8,206 bases of DNA from Deltaproteobacteria bacterium (GTDB lineage Bacteria; Desulfobacterota; Desulfobacteria; Desulfobacterales; ETH-SRB1), in NCBI GenBank assembly GCA_003647525.1, contig QMMZ01000064.1, positions 1-8,206 on the forward strand, written 5' to 3'. The notes below the pieces were generated by a model. That model did no database searches. It saw nothing but the letters and a program-made list of their open reading frames with translations, and was not told the DNA's origin. Shown here in pieces: positions 1-6,267 of the stretch (position 1 is its first letter; each line of letters begins with the position of its first letter). The translations under genes and the position numbers were made by a program.

Positions 1-121
1 CTACCAACGTAAGGCGGGACAGCCTGTAAATTCAATCGGTTAGCAACTCCTTAGATTTTGCTTGATTGTGGAATTGCCATAGAGCCAAAATGGCGAAAAG
101 TGTCCCGCTTTAAGTTGGTAG
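1..121. repeat. 121-bp non-coding element with 21-bp imperfect terminal inverted repeats
   Basis: Positions 1-21 and the reverse complement of 101-121 agree at 19 of 21 bases; both outer ends read ctaccaac and both inner ends gcgggaca. The 79 bp between them encode nothing convincing and contain a small hairpin (gccat at 76-80, atggc at 90-94). This architecture fits a MITE-like element or the paired ends of a decayed insertion sequence. The left arm touches the window edge, so the true left end and any target duplication cannot be seen. The inverted repeat is read directly; its mobile nature is inferred. Confidence 0.55.
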
Positions 122-459
122 CCCCTTTTAGTAACCCAAGCTCATATTTTCTGCCTACAAACATCTGATGCTTTTCCCAAGATATTTTTGAATTTTGCGG
201 CTATACCAACATATAGGCTTGACGTGAAGATGATATAATGTCGTTTACAAGTCAAGATTAATTCCACTTTTATATGACTTGGAATTGACATTATGTTGAT
301 TTCGAGAATGAAGCTTTTTTATACATTATTGACTTAAAATCAATATTTAGCGTGGTATTGCGGAGGAGATCAACAGGATGAAAAAACTATCATGTCAATC
401 CTGTTTGTCCGTTTTGATCAACCTTGAACCGTGAACCCTTGAACCGTGAACCTGAGTAG
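122..459. other. Gene-free stretch downstream of the operon
   Basis: I see no credible gene here on either strand. It is AT-rich and holds several short inverted repeats: aattcca/tggaatt at 260-266 and 280-286, tattga/tcaata at 327-332 and 340-345, and a nested inverted repeat at 368-419. None is followed by a clear T-run on the minus strand, so I cannot name an intrinsic terminator for the operon that ends at 460. The 3' part (421-459) belongs to an interspersed repeat that recurs at 1749-1791. Confidence 0.5.
368..419. repeat. Nested inverted repeat
   Basis: An 8-bp perfect inverted repeat, aacaggat (372-379) and atcctgtt (398-405), lies inside a 6-bp one, gatcaa (368-373) and ttgatc (414-419). 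It sits just upstream of the 43-bp repeat at 421-463 and may be part of the same composite intergenic element. It has no following T-run, so a terminator role is not supported. Function unknown. Confidence 0.4.
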
Positions 460-463
460 TTAC
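421..463 (-). repeat. Interspersed 43-bp repeat, copy 1
   Basis: This stretch matches 1749-1791 at 39 of 43 positions in the same orientation; both end in gtgaacctgagtagttac. Copy 1 is itself built of two 15-bp units starting ttgaaccgtgaacc (424-438 and 439-453, 14 of 15 identical). On the minus strand the repeat begins GTAACTAC, and the TAA inside it is the stop codon of the hotdog gene (460-462), so the gene ends exactly at the repeat boundary. Similar sequences recur, from memory, in Desulfobacterota genomes; that recollection is not verified here. Confidence 0.8.
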
Positions 464-828
464 GTTACTTTTAAATCCAGTATTGCTATCTTTTTCCCTT
501 TACTGGTTACATAAGTGTGTATCTCGAATTCTTCGTTATCTCTTTTTGTCTCCGTGCATTCAAAAATTAATTCTTCTCCGCAGGAAACCGGTGAAAAAAA
601 CTTCGCTGTAACAATTTCTTTTAACTTTACATTTTTTTTACGCCATTCCTGCAAAACAACTAAAACAGCCTGTATTTTACAAAAACCAGGCAGAACGGGT
701 TTTTCAGGGAAGTGACCCTGAAAACCTATGAACTCTTCCGGAAGAAGAAAACGGGCAGATACATTGTTAATGTCTTTTTCAGTTATATCAGACAGGTAGT
801 GTTTAATTTCCTGCATAATTCTATTCAT
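460..828 (-). CDS. ApeI-like hotdog-fold 3-hydroxyacyl-ACP dehydratase
   Basis: A 122-aa single hotdog domain of the FabA/FabZ superfamily. The diagnostic stretch is GHFPEKPVLPG at residues 38-48, as in the ApeI-type dehydratases of aryl-polyene clusters; His39 is the likely catalytic residue. The helix position that is Glu in FabZ (PGxxxxE) is Gln53 here, which departs from classical FabZ. The expected role is dehydration of a 3-hydroxyacyl chain on an acyl carrier protein in the cytoplasm. The start ATG overlaps the stop of the upstream lipoprotein gene (ATGA), and a GGAG Shine-Dalgarno lies 8 nt before it (837-840), so it is the last gene of the operon. Its stop codon lies at the edge of an interspersed repeat. 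A thioesterase activity cannot be excluded from sequence alone. Confidence 0.8.
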   Translation of the reverse strand: MNRIMQEIKHYLSDITEKDINNVSARFLLPEEFIGFQGHFPEKPVLPGFCKIQAVLVVLQEWRKKNVKLKEIVTAKFFSPVSCGEELIFECTETKRDNEEFEIHTYVTSKGKKIAILDLKVT

Positions 829-1535
829 GCCCGGATCTCCAGTAGTCGAACAATAAGATTATATTTATATTGATAATGTTTAATAATAATACCGGCAGGA
901 TAAAGTTTTCCCTTCGACTTTTGGTATTCATAATAAAAAACACTCCAGACTTTCCTGTTATTTTCGTAATAGTTTTTTTCGATCAGAACTTTATCAGCAC
1001 CGGCAAAGACATATTCCATGGTACCTGATACCTTCGGCTGCCTGAAAATGATTGTATGTTTTTTCTTAACAACATTAGCGCCGGCCGCTGGTATGCAGTC
1101 AAAATAAGCCTTTTTGATGTTATTGGCTACTGCGTTTGCAAAATCGCGGTGACGTGTAAACTCTTCAATCGCAAATCTGCAATCAACTCTATCTTTCTCC
1201 ATTGATAATTCAAAAAGAGTGCAGCCTCCTATTGGATTTATTCCAGCCACTGTAAAAGATTTATTTTTAATGTCTGCAGCGATATAACCGATAGCAGGAG
1301 GAATGGAATGCCGTTTGTACATAAATTCAATGGTGGTTACGAGCTGGAATTCAGACGGCAGGGAACCGGCAAATTGCTGGCGAACTTCTGTTGGATCGAA
1401 TAATTCAACTGGTACAAGCGCTGTTTTTTGAAAAGGGATACTGGCGCAGCCAGCTAAGCAAAGGATATACAGTACTGCCGTTATAATTAATAATTGAGAT
1501 TTATGCCCAATTCTCCCTAATTTGTATTCTTGCAA
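825..1535 (-). CDS. Outer-membrane lipoprotein, LolB/DUF3261-like
   Basis: The protein has a hydrophobic segment ending in the lipobox LAGC, so the mature lipoprotein should begin at that Cys (about residue 30 from the start used here). Lys/Arg/His residues precede the hydrophobic core, as in a type II signal peptide. The remaining ~206 residues resemble DUF3261/LolB-like lipoproteins of aryl-polyene clusters, though this match is by eye. Likely role: accepting the exported lipid from the LolA-like carrier at the outer membrane. The start is uncertain: the frame has no ATG before the lipobox. It stays open to a TTG at 1577, but codons upstream of 1541 lie within the inverted end of an inserted element. 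I therefore prefer the TTG at 1535, just outside it, although its Shine-Dalgarno is weak. The 3' end overlaps the hotdog gene by 4 bp. Confidence 0.7.
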   Translation of the reverse strand: MQEYKLGRIGHKSQLLIITAVLYILCLAGCASIPFQKTALVPVELFDPTEVRQQFAGSLPSEFQLVTTIEFMYKRHSIPPAIGYIAADIKNKSFTVAGINPIGGCTLFELSMEKDRVDCRFAIEEFTRHRDFANAVANNIKKAYFDCIPAAGANVVKKKHTIIFRQPKVSGTMEYVFAGADKVLIEKNYYENNRKVWSVFYYEYQKSKGKLYPAGIIIKHYQYKYNLIVRLLEIRA

Positions 1536-1573
1536 TAATTCACCACGGATTTTCACGGAATTACACTGAATTA

Positions 1574-1717
1574 TCAAAATATTCTTCTCAACATCGCGAA
1601 TGTCTCTGCGCCAAAATTGAACAATAACCCTACTCTCAATCGAATTGTTTTAAGATAATTGATCAACTGGGCTTCATCCTGATTTGTTATCTTTTTTATA
1701 GCCTTGTTTTCTATGGT
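1574..1717 (-). pseudogene. GxxExxxY family protein, C-terminal remnant
   Basis: The last ~47 codons of a frame that is open from 1858 resemble the C-terminus of GxxExxxY proteins: NKAIKKITNQDEAQLINYLK followed by LRVGLLFNFGAE. In intact members this part follows the GxxExxxY motif and a PD-(D/E)xK-like core, both absent here. The upstream part of the same frame (1718-1858) is read through the 43-bp repeat and the inverted end of the insert and has no protein-like character. The ATG at 1858 even lies inside the exporter gene. I take this as a decayed gene fragment carried in the insert, with no expected function. The family assignment is from recognition, not a search. Confidence 0.6.
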
Positions 1718-1748
1718 CTTTGTATACTTCCCGCACTTCCTCTGTCTA

Positions 1749-1791
1749 ACCGTAAACCGTGAACCCTGGAACTGTGAACCTGAGTAGTTAC
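1749..1791 (-). repeat. Interspersed 43-bp repeat, copy 2
   Basis: This copy matches 421-463 at 39 of 43 positions, same orientation, with four substitutions and no gaps. It lies within the 292-bp insert, 14 bp from the inner edge of the right inverted end. Shared 3' end on the plus strand: gtgaacctgagtagttac. The two copies lie about 1.3 kb apart and flank the lipoprotein and hotdog genes as direct repeats, so recombination between them could delete both genes. Confidence 0.8.
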
Positions 1792-1839
1792 AGTGTTTAT
1801 AATTTTCAGTGAAACTCCGTGTTATTCCGTGGTAAACTT

Positions 1840-4245
1840 TTACGTATTCTTTACCCATAATCTATAAAATGATGGGATGACAATTATTGAAGAAATATAT
1901 CCAAATAAAACACCTGAGACTATCGTAGCCCCAATTGAAAATAATACCGGATGGTTAGCAAACAACAATACTCCTGCGCCTATGAGTGTTGTAATTGCCG
2001 AAAGCGATACAGCCATACGTGTCCCTGTTTTTAGGTTGCGTGAGCATGTATAAACCATGAAGATTCCATAGTCAATGCAGAGACCTAAAACAACCATAGC
2101 TGCAATGAGGCTGGGCGCATTTAGAGATAAACCGAGAATCGGAATAATTCCCATGACCGCTGCTGTGCCTGTTATAACCGGAACAAGGGCAAGAGCCGTC
2201 ATTTTTATATTTTTTAACAACAGGCAGGTTAGCAAAGGTATCATTATAGCAGCAATTCCCGATAATAAAATTATTTCTGAGGACACAGATTTCGACAGCA
2301 TACGTGAAAGAACTTTTCTGGAGACCAAAAAAGTCCCTGGATAATGGCTGGATATCGTTGACATTGCATTTACATATTTATCTTCATCAGGAAAGAAAGA
2401 CATCACTTGCAAGCGGTTATTCTTATCTATTACAAAGCGTTCCTTCAGCCTTTTATAAATTTTAATTCTTTTTGGTTCATCTTCAAGAATCGTACACGCG
2501 TACAAATTATCAAAAAATGGAGAAAATGCGTCTTCGGAAAAATTATAATCACTTCCATATGTTGAGATAAGTTCCCTAAGCTTTTTTTCTTTTCCTTGTT
2601 TCCAGAATTTTTTCCATCTATCAACATTGGTTTTGCGTGTTTGTTTTGAGGGCCAAATCGCAGCAAGGCTTGAAAAATTATCTTCTCCAACCATCGTCTT
2701 TGCTTCCTCGTAAATTTTTTCATTAACCTTGAGCGCTTCTTCCAAACTGTTCCCTTGCACAACAAAAACTGCCGGACTGGTTTTATTCACCCATGTGCTT
2801 TGAAATTTTTGTTCTGCTTTAATTATTTCTATTTCACTACCGTCAAACTGACTGATTTCGCTGTTAAATGAAATTTGCTTAGACAGTATCAAAGCGATAA
2901 TCATAAAAATTGCCCAGCATAATACTATAAATTTATCCTGTGTTTCTGGTTTTTTTAAGGGGCGCTGATTTACATGTTCCCCATATTTTTTTACAGTATG
3001 TTTGAATCTATTATATTTTCCTTTAATTATAAAATGAGGCAAAATAAACAGAGAACATGCAAGACACAAAATAATACTGAGAATAGAAAAAAACGCGAGT
3101 TGATGATATCCTTGAACGCTGGAGAAGAAAAATGAGGCAAAAACGCTTATGGTTGTTAATGCGCCAATTATCAATGGCCTTGCAATACTGCTAATTGCTT
3201 CCTGCCTGCTGTCTCCAGTCCGCAGTGCTGTATAAACGTGAATTCCATAATCAACGGCAATGCCTGCAATAACTGCCCCCATTCCGATAATAAAATAAGA
3301 CAGCTTGTTAAGTATTAAGTTTGATATATTGATGGAAATAATAACAGATGCAAGTGGTATTAGAAAAATTATAATTGCACCCAGGTCTCTGAAAACGACT
3401 ATGAATAATAGAATAAATGCTGCTGAGGCAATCATCAACGTCAACCGGATGTCGCGCTTTATTACATCTTCATTACTGACTGTGTGAAGATGGCCGGCGA
3501 TGATATCTGCTGAAATAAAGTCAGGCAGGATATTTAGACGATCATTTAAATATGATATCAGCTTCCGGGAGCCGAATCCATCTGTGAGATTTACCGGAGT
3601 GTCAAGAACAAGCATGGCATGTTTTCTATCCTTGCTTATGAAATAACCATTCTCAACAGTTACTTCATAGCCGGCAGAAGAATAGATTTTTTGCAGCGAA
3701 CGCAAAATATTTGAGTATATTCCAAGTGGATCAGATCGAATAAAAGGAATTGCAAATGTGCCTGCCGGGGTTAAAAATTGCCTGTAGTTATTTTGTAAGC
3801 TTTCTTTTACTCCTGAAGGATTTATTCGTTTTTCAATTAGTAATAGATTTGGCTCGTCGATAAGTTGCGGAGCATACTTCAGGAGTTCGAGCATCTCTTC
3901 CATTACATTGTTTTCAGAAATTCCGCTTATAACATCGGTAACAAGAGGCGGGCCAAGAGATTCCTTTAGCTTTTTGACAGCAGCAATAAGGCCTTTTGTT
4001 GTATGTTCAGGAGATGTTAGTTCAAGAGAGAGAATGACTTTATCCGAAAGATTGGATTCGCGCAGGAAACGGATACTGCGGTAAGCCTCATCATTCACGG
4101 GAAGCATCAGTTCGATATTATTATCAAAACTAACTGATTTGAGTCCGATAATCGCTGCGATAATTACAACTGCTGCCAGAACGGCTACCAGCCATTTGCT
4201 TCGCTGAATACTGCCATATAAACGAAAGAAATGATCATCTAACAC
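1840..4245 (-). CDS. MMPL/RND-superfamily lipid exporter (12 TM)
   Basis: About 801 aa with the duplicated RND layout. Counting from the GTG start: TM1 near residues 18-37, a periplasmic domain to ~267, TM2-TM6 from 268 to ~405, TM7 near 439-456, a second periplasmic domain to ~655, and TM8-TM12 to the C-terminus. Both halves keep the proton-relay motif in TM4 and TM10: GIAVDYGIH (Asp332) and GLCIDYGIF (Asp725). This inner-membrane protein probably uses proton flux to extrude an acyl or polyene lipid, like the MMPL member of aryl-polyene clusters. The frame is open to a TTG at 4275 and an ATG at 4272, neither with a Shine-Dalgarno. The GTG at 4245 has GGGAGG 9 nt upstream (4255-4260), and using it shrinks the overlap with the LolA-like gene to 11 bp, so I prefer it. 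Substrate is unproven. Confidence 0.85.
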   Translation of the reverse strand: MLDDHFFRLYGSIQRSKWLVAVLAAVVIIAAIIGLKSVSFDNNIELMLPVNDEAYRSIRFLRESNLSDKVILSLELTSPEHTTKGLIAAVKKLKESLGPPLVTDVISGISENNVMEEMLELLKYAPQLIDEPNLLLIEKRINPSGVKESLQNNYRQFLTPAGTFAIPFIRSDPLGIYSNILRSLQKIYSSAGYEVTVENGYFISKDRKHAMLVLDTPVNLTDGFGSRKLISYLNDRLNILPDFISADIIAGHLHTVSNEDVIKRDIRLTLMIASAAFILLFIVVFRDLGAIIIFLIPLASVIISINISNLILNKLSYFIIGMGAVIAGIAVDYGIHVYTALRTGDSRQEAISSIARPLIIGALTTISVFASFFFSSVQGYHQLAFFSILSIILCLACSLFILPHFIIKGKYNRFKHTVKKYGEHVNQRPLKKPETQDKFIVLCWAIFMIIALILSKQISFNSEISQFDGSEIEIIKAEQKFQSTWVNKTSPAVFVVQGNSLEEALKVNEKIYEEAKTMVGEDNFSSLAAIWPSKQTRKTNVDRWKKFWKQGKEKKLRELISTYGSDYNFSEDAFSPFFDNLYACTILEDEPKRIKIYKRLKERFVIDKNNRLQVMSFFPDEDKYVNAMSTISSHYPGTFLVSRKVLSRMLSKSVSSEIILLSGIAAIMIPLLTCLLLKNIKMTALALVPVITGTAAVMGIIPILGLSLNAPSLIAAMVVLGLCIDYGIFMVYTCSRNLKTGTRMAVSLSAITTLIGAGVLLFANHPVLFSIGATIVSGVLFGYISSIIVIPSFYRLWVKNT

Positions 4246-4909
4246 GCGGTTCAACCTCCCAGGCGGCTTCATCAAGAGGAGTATTTAACTGCGTATTGAC
4301 GAATGTAAGGAGTGTGCTGTTACTGCTCTTTTCTTTGATATATATCTGGTGAATATAACGTTCATCATCCCTGAAAATAACTGTTACACTGTCAATGACA
4401 TTGCTGACTATTGTATTTTTTTTAGGAATAAATTTAAGGGAAACAGGTTTTCTTTTAAGTATAATTATATTGTAATCTTCTGTCATTGAGGTGTATTTGC
4501 CTGAAAACCAGTCTTTCATTTGTGAAATTGCAACCTGAAATGCAGGATTTTTAGAAAGAGATATTCTCTGGGTTTTTTTCGTGTTTTCATCCCATTGAGA
4601 TAGAATGTCGCCTTTTATAACCATGGAATAGCTTAAAGGTTCTATAATATGCCAGGCAAACAGTTCAGGTTTTTGAAGAAATATCATTCCTTTCAGTATG
4701 ATTTTTTCTTTAAATACAGCGAGCTCTTTTTCCTGAACAAACTCGGTTTTCAGTGTACGTATTTCAGATGTTTTATCTTCCAGCCTGTGAAGGACTTCGT
4801 ATAAATCCGGACCAAGGTTTTTATGTGTTTTAATGTCGGATGGTTCAGCATAACAATGTATGGCAGATATAACTAAAAAAAGAATAAGTAATACAGCGGT
4901 TTTTTGCAT
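4235..4909 (-). CDS. LolA-like periplasmic lipid/lipoprotein carrier
   Basis: A 224-aa protein with a clear Sec signal peptide: MQK, a hydrophobic core, and a likely cleavage after Ala21 (CYA/EP). The mature part has LolA-family hallmarks: a helix with KTEFVQEKEL near residues 54-63, then KGMIFLQKPELFAWHIIEPL, the 'G.l...kP..frW....P' strand of LolA. Canonical LolA moves lipoproteins from LolCDE to LolB. Copies located beside an MMPL exporter and a LolB-like lipoprotein are thought to serve the cluster's own lipid product, so this is probably a dedicated paralogue rather than the housekeeping LolA. The start ATG is preceded by GGAG at 7-nt spacing (4917-4920), and the gene begins 16 bp after the small upstream gene. 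Confidence 0.85.
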   Translation of the reverse strand: MQKTAVLLILFLVISAIHCYAEPSDIKTHKNLGPDLYEVLHRLEDKTSEIRTLKTEFVQEKELAVFKEKIILKGMIFLQKPELFAWHIIEPLSYSMVIKGDILSQWDENTKKTQRISLSKNPAFQVAISQMKDWFSGKYTSMTEDYNIIILKRKPVSLKFIPKKNTIVSNVIDSVTVIFRDDERYIHQIYIKEKSSNSTLLTFVNTQLNTPLDEAAWEVEPRVR

Positions 4910-4925
4910 TTATATACTCCTGGAT

Positions 4926-5099
4926 TCAGATATCGTACAATTTGAATATATTTTTTCTTTCAATGTCACTGAGTATTCCGGTAAACGGACTTGAAGATCG
5001 GAGTCGAGTCGATTCTTCAGAGTCACTTTCAAGTATGTCCAGAATTTGTTCTTTGCTATATTTATCGAGAATATATTCCCATTCAATGACCGATGGCAT
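4926..5099 (-). CDS. Small hypothetical protein, 57 aa
   Basis: I do not recognise a family. The protein starts MPSVIEWEYILDKYSKEQIL, has an acidic and Ser-rich middle, and ends in FKLYDI. The frame stays open to an ATG at 5150, but the added 17 residues are nearly all Lys/Arg read from an A-rich run. The internal ATG at 5099 overlaps the end of another frame (stop at 5083-5085) whose composition looks more like real protein, so I chose 5099. It ends 16 bp before the LolA-like gene and probably shares its transcript. It may be a genuine small member of the lipid cluster whose upstream neighbour was lost to the insertion. Confidence 0.45.
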   Translation of the reverse strand: MPSVIEWEYILDKYSKEQILDILESDSEESTRLRSSSPFTGILSDIERKNIFKLYDI

Positions 5100-5172
5100 C
5101 AGACTTTTTCTTCTTTTTTTCCATATCTTTTTCTTCCTCATTTTCGGCATCTAAATCCTTAAAAAGAAGATT
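5083..5172 (-). pseudogene. 3' tail of a truncated gene upstream of the small hypothetical
   Basis: In this frame the minus strand reads LLFKDLDAENEEEKDMEKKK to a TGA at 5083-5085, overlapping the start of the 57-aa gene. There is no start codon apart from a late internal ATG. It looks like the charged C-terminus of a larger protein, cut off just where the hsdR-like start (5151-5192) loses its reading sense. That would make it the lipid-cluster side of an insertion or deletion junction near 5170. Short and low-complexity, so this is tentative. Confidence 0.3.
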
Positions 5173-5192
5173 CTGGTTTCCGCTTCGTTCAT
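5151..5192 (-). pseudogene. Truncated start of a type I restriction hsdR-like gene
   Basis: An ATG placed 2 bp after the stop of the Bro-N gene starts the peptide MNEAETRIFFLRI, then TAG. The first seven residues match, from memory, the typical N-terminus of HsdR-type restriction subunits (MNEAETR followed by a conserved 'AELIDP' stretch). After codon 7 the similarity ends and the frame closes. The tight spacing behind a Bro-N gene, a common companion in type I restriction operons, supports this reading. Thus the rest of hsdR seems deleted. The match is only seven residues, so it is suggestive, not conclusive. Confidence 0.4.
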
Positions 5193-5194
5193 GG

Positions 5195-6043
5195 TTAGTC
5201 TTCCAATGCTAATTTATCATCCTTATCCAGAAGATTTTGCTTCGAAATAACGCTTCTGCCCAGTTCTTTTTCGGTTTCTTTCCTGGCATTTCCGGCAACT
5301 TTACCCCCGCGCCGGGCAACCTTTTTATTTTGAGGAAACGTATCTGGTTTCTCTTTTTTGGAAATCTCTGTGGTGACGCGCTCGCCGAGCATTGTAAAAA
5401 TCAGTTCCAAATCATCCATATGGTCGCGTAAATTGGCTTTTGATTTTTCAGGCAAATTCTTATACTTTTTATAGTCACCCGGCGTCATTCCAAATGTGGC
5501 TTTGGAGATCTCGGAAGTTAAAATGGCAAAGTCTTTTTGTTCTTCAATTCCGCGCTCTTTCCATTCATCGGTCAAATTTTGCCGTATGGCAATGCCCCTT
5601 AATCTTTTGTCAATCCAGTCTTTGGGGTAGCCTTTTTTCTCATAAGTTTCCTTCATTCTCTGTTGGGCAAGTTCGGGATTTTCTATCTCGTCAAGCCGGT
5701 CCTGACCCACCTGCGCCAACCATCGTTTGAATGGTTCTGCCTTTTTGGAAGGAATTGACTGGATTAAGCGCAGAGCGCCTTTGGTGTTGGCACAGTCTGT
5801 TTGACGCATTTTTCCGTCTTGGGCTTGTAATTTCAACTGTACCCAAATTGGGGACAGTTGAAGATGAACGAATTCTCTTTCCTTCACCTTGCTCCAATAT
5901 TGCCGTGGCGTAGGACTGTCGGTTAGAGCGGCGATGATATCCACCACCGAATAATACCATTCATCTTCGTGCCAAATTCTGCGGATTTTTTTACTCCGAA
6001 AAACAACGAGTTTGTTGGATTGATTATTTTGTTTCTCTTTCAT
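5195..6043 (-). CDS. Bro-N domain protein (phage antirepressor-like)
   Basis: A 282-aa protein. Residues ~10-115 form a Bro-N domain: LVVFRSKKIRRIWHEDEWYY, then VVDIIAALTDS and PRQYWSKVK. Bro-N is a DNA-binding domain found in baculovirus BRO proteins and phage antirepressors. The C-terminal part, with RLRGIAIRQNLTDEWKERG and a FGMTPGDYKKYK segment, belongs to a conserved bacterial version that often sits within type I restriction-modification operons. Its ATG overlaps the stop of an upstream frame (TAATG), and it is followed after 2 bp by a truncated hsdR-like start, so it was part of a translationally coupled operon. It looks richer in GC than the lipid-export genes, consistent with transfer. 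The gene itself appears intact; its exact role in restriction systems is not established. Confidence 0.8.
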   Translation of the reverse strand: MKEKQNNQSNKLVVFRSKKIRRIWHEDEWYYSVVDIIAALTDSPTPRQYWSKVKEREFVHLQLSPIWVQLKLQAQDGKMRQTDCANTKGALRLIQSIPSKKAEPFKRWLAQVGQDRLDEIENPELAQQRMKETYEKKGYPKDWIDKRLRGIAIRQNLTDEWKERGIEEQKDFAILTSEISKATFGMTPGDYKKYKNLPEKSKANLRDHMDDLELIFTMLGERVTTEISKKEKPDTFPQNKKVARRGGKVAGNARKETEKELGRSVISKQNLLDKDDKLALED

Positions 6044-6240
6044 TATAATTTCCCGTCAAACGCTTTTTGGATTTCCAGAAAATCTTTTATATCAGAACGA
6101 AGCAAACTTAAATCAAGACCATATTTTGGTGGCAAGTCCACTGTCCGAACGTCACGATGCTGCAGTATTGCATCGGCTTGCTGATGATTACAACGAACTC
6201 GAAAAAGACTCAGGCCTGGCTGCTTAACACTATCTATTTT
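6043..6240 (-). pseudogene. C-terminal remnant of an unidentified gene coupled to the Bro-N gene
   Basis: A frame of 65 codons without an ATG runs into the Bro-N start with a TAATG overlap. Its end reads DLPPKYGLDLSLLRSDIKDF and then FLEIQKAFDGKL, which looks like a genuine protein C-terminus. The upstream limit is a TAA at 6241-6243, close to the end of the DUF2283-like gene, so the 5' part is missing. The position before a Bro-N and an hsdR-like start would suit another member of a type I restriction operon, but I cannot assign it to HsdM, HsdS or any other family. Confidence 0.4.
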
Positions 6241-6267
6241 TTAGTAAAAGCGTACAGCAGTCTGCTG

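Larger units (their letters stand above)
1542..1833 (-). mobile_element. 292-bp insert with imperfect 29-bp terminal inverted repeats
   Basis: The sequence at 1542-1570 and the reverse complement of 1805-1833 align without gaps at 24 of 29 positions; each reads accacgga, 4 variable bases, cacgga, 4 variable bases, cactgaa. The ends thus carry a CACGGA-like word with 10-bp spacing. Inside are a GxxExxxY gene tail and copy 2 of the 43-bp repeat. The element lies exactly between the exporter gene (stop at 1840) and the lipoprotein gene, separating two genes that are otherwise tightly packed in this operon. No target duplication is evident. It could be a MITE-like element or a decayed genomic repeat; no transposase is present. 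Confidence 0.6.

Noticed and set aside
219..239. ttgacg followed by tataat on the plus strand, resembling a sigma-70 promoter
   Set aside because: The spacer is only 9 nt, far short of the usual 16-18, and no gene follows on the plus strand.
1718..1858. Upstream half of the frame that ends in the GxxExxxY remnant
   Set aside because: It is read through an interspersed repeat and an inverted end, and its ATG is inside the exporter gene, so it is not a real N-terminus.
2445..2765. 106-codon frame on the minus strand inside the exporter gene
   Set aside because: It is an alternative frame of the second periplasmic domain of the MMPL protein, with a skewed Lys/Arg/Phe composition.
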